Source of the DNA: Fragum whitleyi
Lineage: Eukaryota; Mollusca; Bivalvia; Cardiida; Cardiidae
DNA length: 64,000 bases
Direction of reading: 5' to 3'
Assembly: GCA_948146395.1 (NCBI GenBank)
Contig: OX411545.1
Span: 24,631,526 to 24,695,525 of the forward strand
Shown here: positions 56,311 through 64,000 of the stretch, one piece after another
Position numbering within the stretch: position 1 is the first letter of the stretch
Layout of the letters: every line of letters begins with the position of its first letter
Translations under genes and position numbers: made by a program
The notes under the pieces: model-generated
The model's database searches: none
Seen by the model: the letters and a program-made list of their open reading frames with translations, nothing else
What the model was told of the DNA's origin: nothing

Positions 56311-56399
56311 AAAGTTGCGTTAACTCACAATCAAGACGGAGACAAGTTTACATATTTTCACATGTAGTCATGGCATTTATGAAGTAGAATCATAAAGCT

Positions 56400-57545
56400 G
56401 TGAGCAGTCGGAAAATATATACAAGATTAAAGAAAAATGTATAGGTTTCAAAAGTCTAAGTCAAGGTCACAAACTCACAGGGTAAAGCATTCAGAACATG
56501 TGAGCATGGTTTTAGTTTATTGTTCTTTTAAATTTTTTGGTTAAAGCTTTTCTAAGCCAAAACTGGTCAAGGTCAAAATGTCATGGAGATGGGTCTCTGG
56601 TGAGAGTCTATTACTTGGTGTGTGTGTTTATGAAGTTATTATGTCCGGAGACAAAAAGTCCATTTAAGGTCAAGGCCAAATTATAAAGAAACTTCGTCTT
56701 TGGTGAACGACTATTTCTTGATGAGTGACTATATGAAGTAATGATGTCCATAGGAAAAAGTATTCAGGAAAATTTAAAGCTTTGTGGTAAGTGTTTTTTT
56801 TTTTTTTTTTTTTTTGTATTAAAGTTTTGGGGAAAAGTTTGTTTTTTTGTTGTTGTTTTTTTTCAAAAGGGCCAATGATTCTGTTTTAAGGTCATTTAGG
56901 TGTTAGTCTCAAATGAAAGCCCACAGCCTAACGATATTTTCTGTAAAATATAACGCTTCCAGAATAAATATTTATGTAAATAGTAAAAAAAAAACTTAAA
57001 CCAAATGCGGACGCCGACATCCGTGGATATGTCAAAGACCTTCGTCTCGATACGTATGGCAAATATAAGAAATGATAACCCTTCATTTATTTCCTAGTTA
57101 TATTGTAAACCAAGAGTTCTCCGAGGACAACGTAGCTCACCCAAACAGCTGCTTGTTAATAAAAGGTCAGGGTCAAGGTCACAATGCCAATGCTTCAGGT
57201 CACTGGTGAGAGCCTATCACCTGGTGAGTGCGTATATGTAGTAGTGATTTCACTCTGTCAAGCATTCAGAAAATATAAGTAAAGTTAAAGTTTTTTGGTA
57301 AAGGTTTTTGGTTAATTTTTTTAAAAGGGTCAATGTCACTGTCTCAAGGTCATTTGCCATGGGTGCTTGTCTCAAATGAAAGCCTATACCCTAATGAGTG
57401 TTTCTGTAAAATATAAAGCCTTTATGATTGATATTGATAGAAATAAAAAAAATAACCTATTGTGGACGCCGACACTGACTTCGAAATCAGAGGGTATGAC
57501 AATAGCTCTTCCGAGACTTTCGCCCCGGGATGTTTGGTTCTGTAG
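56400..57545 (+). repeat. Degenerate GGTCAAGGTCA-type repeat array, two long units
   Basis: Two long units (about 56690-57075 and 57170-57545) share the order ATGAGTG...TATGAAGTA, AAAGGG(C/T)CAATG, AAGGTCATTT, GTCTCAAATGAAAGCC, TTTCTGTAAAATATAA and GCGGACGCCGACA / TGGACGCCGACA. Further GGTCAAGGTCACAA strings sit between them. This kind of array is frequent in bivalve intergenic DNA. The open frame 57367-57888 starts in the second unit and has no domain. Confidence 0.7.
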
Positions 57546-60056
57546 ATATCGTCGAAATATCGGCCTCATTAAGAATGTTGTAGTATTTATTCATATGTAT
57601 ATCCATGCTTTTGGCACTATTGATCTTGCTAGAAGAATTACTGATATTCACTCTGACTTCCTTTGCAATTGTCTTAACTTAAAAATGTGCTTTAAAGAAC
57701 TACTATCGGTGCCTTTTTGCGGAAAGAACAAATTGTTCAGGTTTCCGACCAAGATTCCTAAGCCCCTTACTTTTGTGATTTCATGGCCTACCAGGGTGGG
57801 TCACATTATGGGTATCTGGCATACACACTGTCTAGCTATGTGGTTGCATATTGAGGTGATTCTGTTGACATTTAATCACTTAAGTTAGAAAGTGATCTAG
57901 GTTTCTATAGTGACACTCAGATTTGGTGTTGAATAAAAAAAGACCCGAGAATTTTCTTTAAAATAGAACAATTCCTACTACTCTTACATTGCGCTTTACG
58001 AGTCAAAATGGTTCCATTCCATTGAGTTGCCCCATAGTATACATGCAATACTGAGCGGTGGAGCAGGTCTATTTCTTTTATATTAAATGGAACCGTTCAA
58101 CCACAATTGATACTTCAATTATGCAGCTCTCGATAGTACGACTGCTTCGACTGACAGGACGGATAACCCAAATTTTAGGACCCATATGGCTAGAATCTGG
58201 GTAGAATGTTAATATGGGGTCCATCTGAATCCCTTATTTTTTAAGAATGCTCATAATGGCTAATAAACGACCCCTTAGACTACTTGCTTGTGCATATGTG
58301 ATTTCAAATATGAGTTATATTTGTATGCAACAGCTCGAGTACAAACAACAACAACGGAAACATCAACAAATACACGTGACAATGATTCGAATCGCTATGC
58401 ATAGTATGTCAGTAAATATAGAGTATGTAAAATTAGCAATATGTTAGGTAACGGTCAAATTTTATAAATGTTATCAGAAGGAGTCATAATTTTTTAGGGG
58501 GGGGGGGTGTCAGCATTTTATAGGGAGGGGTATTTATTTTATATAAAATGATACCCAGGGGTTCACCATTCTATGGGGGTCCATTTACAAAGTTACACCG
58601 GACGGACGGACGTACTAACATCGTGCGGATGGACGGACAGACAGACGGAGAATGTCATACCAATTTAAGAAAACCTTCGGTGGCGTAATAAAAGTGATCG
58701 GATCATTCAGGAGAGGTTCAACACAGAAAAAAGGTGCATGATTAAAGAATGTTCATTCTCGATTTTAAAAATAATATACACGCGGAAAAGCTCCGAACCT
58801 AGCAAGCCTATCCAGACAGTGTAATGGAAATACTAGTTTGTACTTTTTCACGTGGTTCTTTTTTGCTAAACAACTGTGATATATAGATTTGACTATACTT
58901 CATCATTGCCACATACTTTCTGTTTGAAGAAACAGTTTGCAAGAACAATCTCGATTAAACTGTTTTTGTAACCTGTTTGCAGTTTGATGCAAAAACGAAT
59001 TCATTAAGTTAAGCCTCGATAGTCCAGTGGTTAATCGTAGTGCTCAATTAAGGAGGTTTGTTATTTAATATCTAATTTAATAGGGTAAAAGGAAAGAGAT
59101 AAACGGCATAGTTAAAAATCAGAATAGGTCAACTCTGACAAGAGAAATTTGATTAATGAAGCTTGAGAAGGAAATCTTGAATTCAAATATTGATATAATA
59201 TTCTTTGAACTCTTTGAAACCCAGGTTGCAGCAAATGTTGGCTACAGCAAATATATTTTGGTAATGCTATGGCGCTCGTCCATGAAAGCAGTCATTGTGT
59301 AGAAACATTTTAAGCAACAATTTTCTACCGATTTCTATGATTGATGAAAAATCAAGCTTATATTCTATAAAAACGTTTGTACACAATATACCGAAAAAGG
59401 TCTAATGGAGAGCCATGCTCTTATACTACCCTAGCCCCTCTTCGGTCGTCGAAATCGACCATTTTGCGAGATTTCGGAAAATTTGAAGCCCTTAATAAAC
59501 TCACATCCCTATATAAATACTAGGATAATTCAAGGGATAGGTCAATGTTTGTTGTTGACGACTTATCACGAGGTGACAGAGAAGGAAATAAAAGAAAAAA
59601 ATATACCGAGAGGTCCAGAATAAAGCCAAGTTAGAATTGAGAACTGGAAACGTTCTTTATCTAGACCATTCACAAATAGTCTTCTTGGAGTTTTTTTTTA
59701 GAATAGTGCACAGTCTTTAAAGGTGTAAGTGCTGATTCTTCTATCTACTTTTGGAGAAGCATGGACGGTTTTAAAAGATGTAAGTGCTGATTCATAAATC
59801 AAGGAAAGAGTCATATACCTTTCATAACTGTTGTACGCTGAAAATTATGTATCAGTTGCCAGAAATATGGGTTAAGGTTTATTCTTTTTTCTGCGACTGG
59901 GCAAGTTATAAAATATACACAGTAAACGAACGCTATACTTTACCCTGGTTATGAGAGAGCCTAATATGCCAATTCTTCCTTTCCAAGAATTTATTTCGGA
60001 CAATCATGAAACTAATTATATAGACAGGCCATAAATTATTTCAATGTTGTATCAGG
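57546..60056. other. Intergenic, no supported gene
   Basis: GGACGGACGGACG strings at 58600-58640 end a decayed repeat; a G tract lies at about 58498. Short frames here (57367-57888 and 58247-58447) are not supported. Confidence 0.45.
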
Positions 60057-60282
60057 TTAAAGAAATTGACCATTGAGAGTGTATGTAAATTTTTTGTCGA
60101 TTTTGATCCATAGCATATTGCCATCATTTAACCTAATGAGGAATACACGAATATCTTTATGAACGTTATGATATGTTCTGGGAAAGAATGGTGTCTCATT
60201 CACAGTAGTCGATGATGTTCTGTTCATGTAATAAGAGCAGTTCGGACCAAATGAACGGACATTTTGAAATATGTTCATTGCT
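60057..60282 (-). CDS. Possible terminal exon of an unidentified secreted protein
   Basis: An acceptor-like TTATCTCCCAG precedes two bases and a 73-codon frame ending TAA at 60057. The peptide has N-glycosylation sites (NCS, NRT, NET) and beta-strand-like stretches IRVFLIRL and LWIKIDKKFTYTL. It faintly recalls lectin or galectin strands but lacks WGxEER and HR, so I do not assign it. Codon use is even, without low complexity. The galectin-type exon at 61172-61026 ends in its own stop, so this would belong to another transcript. Confidence 0.3.
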
Positions 60283-60817
60283 GGGAGATAATTTTGAGAA
60301 TGGTCGCTTTATTGATTAATACAGCAACATTGACAGAAGGAAAGAAATTATATAGGATTTTCTGTAAAGTTTTAACAGCAAAAGGAAAATCCTAATTGTC
60401 GAAAATGTTTTATCAACAATGAACACAATGCTACGAAATGACAAAAACAGACTGTATTAAAGATGACGGTATTTGTATCTCCAAGGAAGATATGTTTTAA
60501 ATAAATAAAGAGCGTCTAAAAAATGAACCAAAACTCAAAGCTAAGATGAAAAATTTTAAGCTTTCTAGCTCGATATTGTCATCTGTCACTGATATGTATC
60601 GTCAACTTTCAAAAGAAGCTGAGAACGAACATTCACATTTTAACATAGCTTGAGGGAAAGAACGACGGCTTTTTTTTTCATCACTTTCCTCGAGGTTATT
60701 AAGAGATTTCTCCTTTGAAGATGAACCGTTATTCATGAAGTGAAAAAAACCTCTTGTGACGAATATCCGTCATGGTGAATAGTATAGGATACCATCGGCA
60801 TATACGTTTGGGATGAC

Positions 60818-60925
60818 AAAACGATGCAAACGTTTTGCAAATTATACCCTGTTTGGCACGCAAGTGCACGTGTAAAGCGGGGAACAATTTGTAAACAGTT
60901 TTTTCATTCTGAACACGGCGCAGAT
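60818..60925. repeat. Foldback hairpin, family E
   Basis: ACGTTTTGCAAATTATACCC faces GGGGAACAATTTGTAAAC around GCACGCAAGTGCACGTG; the right edge is TCATTCTGAACAC. The small - strand frame here is repeat-borne. Confidence 0.6.
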
Positions 60926-61025
60926 AATATTTTGGCAAATTTCTGATGTTGTGAATTCGTCCGATTATCGCAATGTCGTATTCCAGGGTTTGTGTATATA
61001 TTGTTCAAACAATAATGACGAGTTT

Positions 61026-61172
61026 CTAGTCCAACGGACCATCATTATATGCTGGATAAATGAACTCTATTCTTTCACAATCTGTGTAGCTGCTTATGTA
61101 ATCGATTAATTGGTAATTGCTGATTGAGGTTCTGTGACCGTAGCCATGGAAAATCGTCCCGCCGATGAAGAC
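61026..61172 (-). CDS. Terminal exon of a second galectin-like gene
   Basis: Acceptor ACTTTCCAG precedes a phase-0 exon of 48 codons and TAG. The peptide VFIGGTIFHGYGHRTSISN...RIEFIYP aligns along its length with the + strand exon at 32665 (YIDDSLFYSYNHRTSTDN...HIQFTYP): the GHRTS/NHRTS turn, the NYQ strand and the final IxF-Y strand agree. Both exons begin in the same phase, so they are paralogues. The core exon with WGxEER should lie above 61172 on the - strand, but I found none up to 64000, so it is beyond the window or lost. Confidence 0.7.
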   Translation of the reverse strand, partial: VFIGGTIFHGYGHRTSISNYQLIDYISSYTDCERIEFIYPAYNDGPLD

Positions 61173-61749
61173 CTGGAAAGTATAAATGATAAGCAATTAT
61201 TTCATTTACATGTACTGTTAAACAAAATATTATTGAACTATGTTATTGATATGGTTAGTACATTTTTTCGTCTGATTTTTATCAGATACTGATTTTTTTG
61301 AAAAATTAAAAAAGGAAATAAATATATATATAAGGTATTTAAACATAAAAACATATCAGTATGACTAAGGGGTTCTTCAATAATTAATATCTTAATACTT
61401 TCATCGAGCATTCATTGTTTACGCTATTATAGAGTCTTAAGGCAATTTTCAACCTACGAGCCTGTATAAGACGATATTAATGTGAACCCACCATAGCACC
61501 TGCAAACACCGTGAAAAATATTTGAAAAAAATGGTTGCAGCAGGGGTCTACCGATATTGTATCTTTGGAGATATTTACATTGGAAGGGTAGTTTTAGATA
61601 CAGCAAATCAATTCATTGCGAAAGGTCTCGATCTTAGTCTTAGTCTCGATCTTGGCATCATAGGTTACCTTTCATATTCACAGATGGTCCATTTTCACGT
61701 GACTGGTCAGAAATACAGTAATACCATCAAAGAATTGACTACGTGATTT
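61173..61749. other. Possible intron of the second galectin-like gene, no exon found
   Basis: I looked for a WGxEER-type core on the - strand and saw none. The + frame 61522-61746 has no domain. Confidence 0.4.
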
Positions 61750-62045
61750 TTTTAATGAAATCGGAATGAATTTGAATGAGGGAGAGGAGCGATCTTGATA
61801 AAAATTAAGGGGAGTATTACATAAGTTATTACCTCCCGTTAAAAGAATATTCCAAATCAACACCAGCTTAAAAATCGAAGAATGATTTGTTCACTTAGAA
61901 TTAGGTTTTTAGCATTGTGATCGATTCTTTGGTATTTTTTTTAATTATTTCGGAGCTATTCTGAATGGTTTGAGTGAATGTTTGGAATGAATAAATATAG
62001 TGTCGAGTAAGCGATTTAGAATTAATTAGAATGGGATGTGCTTAA
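61750..62045 (+). mobile_element. MITE-A copy 17, old
   Basis: GAATGAATTTGAATGAGGGA, GGGGAGTATTAC...TTACCTCCCGTTAAAAG (core largely deleted), then GAATGGTTTGAGTGAATGTT. Both terminal repeats are unrecognisable. Confidence 0.6.
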
Positions 62046-62349
62046 ATTACGTGTTGGTTTCAATCTGTATTACATTCACGAACGGACTTCACATTTTGCA
62101 TGCACTACACGTACCTTGAATTATATAATTGTGACCCGTCATGCGAAAATGAGTCATAGGGGTAGAGTGTGAAGTGTCTACACTAGTCAGAATGTGCGGA
62201 TTGCGCAGACTGACTATGATCGAAACTTTTTGCCTTGAGTTTATTTGCGGAGATCGCCCGAAGATTGCCGAATGGCGGGACGAGTCACAGTTTTGTATAT
62301 TTATTGCAAGATGTAGTGAAAAATATTTTGTTTGCTTTAGGCCTTTGGT

Positions 62350-63390
62350 TTTTTCTATCTATCTATCGATAGCCTCCATTACCCTTTTTTTTCTCAATGC
62401 ATTAACTTGTCTAGACATGTAAGTTGATGGGGTCTTGCTTGTTGTTAATAGCAAATTAAAGGCAGTGTCATCTGCAAACAAACGGACTTGGGGTGTGTTT
62501 GTATTTGGAAGGTCGTTCATATAAAAAAAGATACAGAGGAGGACCAAGCACCGATCGTTGAGGTACTCCAGACGTGACTGGTACTTGATGAGCATCCACC
62601 TACTAAGACTACTTTTTGTGTCCTAAAAGAAAAGATCTAATCCGCAAGAGGGAAGCATTGTTTACCCATGTTCCTGCAATTTATACAAAAGTTTTAAGTA
62701 ACTAACTTAATCTAAAACCTTGCTGAATTCTACCAAAACTAGATCAGTTTGTTTTCCTTCAGTAAGGCTTCTGGCAAGATGGTCGGTCAGTTACATTGGC
62801 CGGATTTCACATGAGCGCATCTATCTAAAGCCAAGCTGTAAGTCATAAAGAATATTGTTTTTGTCAAAATATTAAGTTGGTTTTCATGCTACAGTTTTAT
62901 CAAGAACTTAAACCAATATACATATATAGGTCTGTAGTTTGCCGGATCGTCTTTTTTTCCTTTCTTAAAGAGTAGAGTCACGTTTGTCTTTGTCCATACT
63001 CGGGAAATACTGCCTGTATATAGGGATTTCTGATAGACAATTTTCAATATAGGGGAAATTTGATTGTATAAGTTTTTCAGTACTAGAGATTTGATATTGT
63101 CTGGTCCTGCTCATTTGTCTGGTTTCAAGATGGGATTTAGTTTTTATTCACCACCAGTGCAGATGGTAATATTTGGCATGACTGGACATTTTCTGAAAGA
63201 AGAGGAAATCATATTATGGATGAAAAACAGGACTGAGCCAGAGAAATTGGTGTTAATTGGAGTAAAGACTGATTTAAACTGTCGATTTAGTTTATCCACC
63301 TTTTCTGTGTCCGTTTCGGTGGAATACAAAAAAATCATCGAGAAGGGAAGCAACTCCTGCTGTGTCTTGCTTGGCATTCTTTTATCAGAC
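62350..63390 (-). pseudogene. LINE reverse-transcriptase fossil
   Basis: On the - strand, in shifting frames, appear VDKLNRQFKSVFTP (near 63290), a GPDNIKSLVLKNL string (63095), TLLFKKGKKDDPANYRPI (62970), LEYLNDRCLVLL-type remnants of the GVPQGSVLGPLLF block, and YMNDLPNT...VRLFADDTA (62500), the catalytic FADD box. This order is that of non-LTR retrotransposon reverse transcriptases of the Jockey/CR1-like groups. Stops and indels disable it; no endonuclease part or 3' tail is seen. Confidence 0.85.
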
Positions 63391-63446
63391 TGAAAAGTTT
63401 CTTTTTTTTAAATTGCGCATTCAATATAGTTATTGTAAGAGCTTTT

Positions 63447-63678
63447 TAGCGTCTAATAGGTTCTCGAAGAAATAAGAAGCTATGTAAAGAACTAGTAAGC
63501 ATATTTTATAAAAGGGAGGTAATCAACATCGCTAATTTTGTTCATCCTGAACAAAATTTGCGATATAGGATTACCTCCCATTAAATTCACTCAAAGTTCG
63601 CTCCACACACTCATTCAATTTCATTCTCAAATCATTCCAAAATCATTCACGTTGTCAATTTCACGATGTAATTAACTG
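63447..63678 (-). mobile_element. MITE-A copy 18, left-truncated
   Basis: It starts at AGCGTCTAATAGGTTCTCG and ends CGATGTAATTAACTG|TA. Core arms ATCGC/GCGAT (CG state). It shares subfamily bases with copy 4, 47 kb away. Confidence 0.85.
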
Positions 63679-63679
63679 T

Positions 63680-64000
63680 ACATTCAAATCTGCCCATCGT
63701 GTAAAAAATATGGCTGTCCTATACAAAATCCCAGATCTACGAATTATACCTTGACCTATTCTGATACCATCTCCAAATCAAACGTGTTTTAATCGACAGT
63801 CTCGATTAGTCAACTTTTAGAAAATGCTTATGTCCAATTTCAAAATTCTAAGCTGCTTACCCGATGATATTTTATGAACTTGAAAAATAAATGAATATAA
63901 AAACCATCAAGTATCACCCAATGTACATTTTCAAATACCGTTTCGTAATGATTGTAACCGGTTTAGCCAGGTTCTCCAAGAACGCAGGACAAAGCAAAAC
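63680..64000. other. No feature seen
   Basis: The last 320 bases hold no open frame or repeat that I recognise. Confidence 0.5.

Noticed and set aside
57367..57888. 173-codon + strand frame as a gene
   Set aside because: Its first third is a repeat array unit, the rest has no domain or splice context, and AT-rich composition allows it by chance.

Overview
The window looks like a stretch of an AT-rich animal genome, most likely a bivalve or related mollusc. Its genes are broken by introns with GT/AG borders, most of the DNA is repeats, and the retroelement fragments (a Penelope-like element, a LINE, a Tc1-like transposon, tRNA-derived SINEs, and a ~155-bp tandem array ending in a GCTCACCT/AGGTGAGC hairpin) are typical of bivalve genomes. 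I see no prokaryotic operons, rRNA genes, CRISPR arrays or intact canonical tRNA genes. Most long open frames are chance or repeat-borne.

Supported protein-coding parts are few. On the + strand, 8822-9097 is a signal-peptide exon with a PAN-like fragment, and 29751-29940 plus 32665-32796 encode most of a galectin-fold domain (WGGEER signature). These may form one secreted lectin gene with a ~20-kb intron, but the splice phases require at least one exon I did not find. On the - strand, 43654-37963 holds three exons that join in phase into a secreted, somatomedin-B-like, cysteine-rich ectodomain resembling the extracellular part of molluscan secretin/adhesion-type receptors. Its last visible exon runs straight into a transposon, which supplies the stop. 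A signal-peptide exon at 47851-47621 (-) is likewise cut by a copy of the same transposon family. A second galectin-type terminal exon lies at 61172-61026 (-), and an unassigned possible terminal exon at 60282-60057 (-).

The rest is a nested transposon landscape. The dominant family, called MITE-A here, has at least 18 copies of about 370-450 bp. It has TA target sites, CAGTTAAC-type ends, subterminal GGAATGA-like motifs and a ~70-bp central palindrome whose two arms co-vary between copies. Other elements are a PIF/Harbinger-like MITE packed with CpG-rich CGTACGG motifs (4746-5330), two hAT-like foldbacks, two Tc1/mariner-like MITEs with CAGTAAAACTTG-type ends (MITE-S), a decayed full-length Tc1-like transposon (49813-51366), a Penelope-like fragment with a MITE-S inserted in it, a LINE reverse-transcriptase fossil, several foldback families, and a non-autonomous LTR element (25892-28713, - strand) with one reading frame flanked by paired zinc knuckles at both ends. 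The right LTR of that element carries a 379-bp insertion absent from the left LTR.

The parts best worth a second look are the covarying MITE-A core, the zinc-knuckle-only LTR element lying antisense inside the putative lectin intron, the CpG-packed Harbinger-like MITE, and the repeated pattern of MITE-A copies sitting exactly at ends of coding exons.
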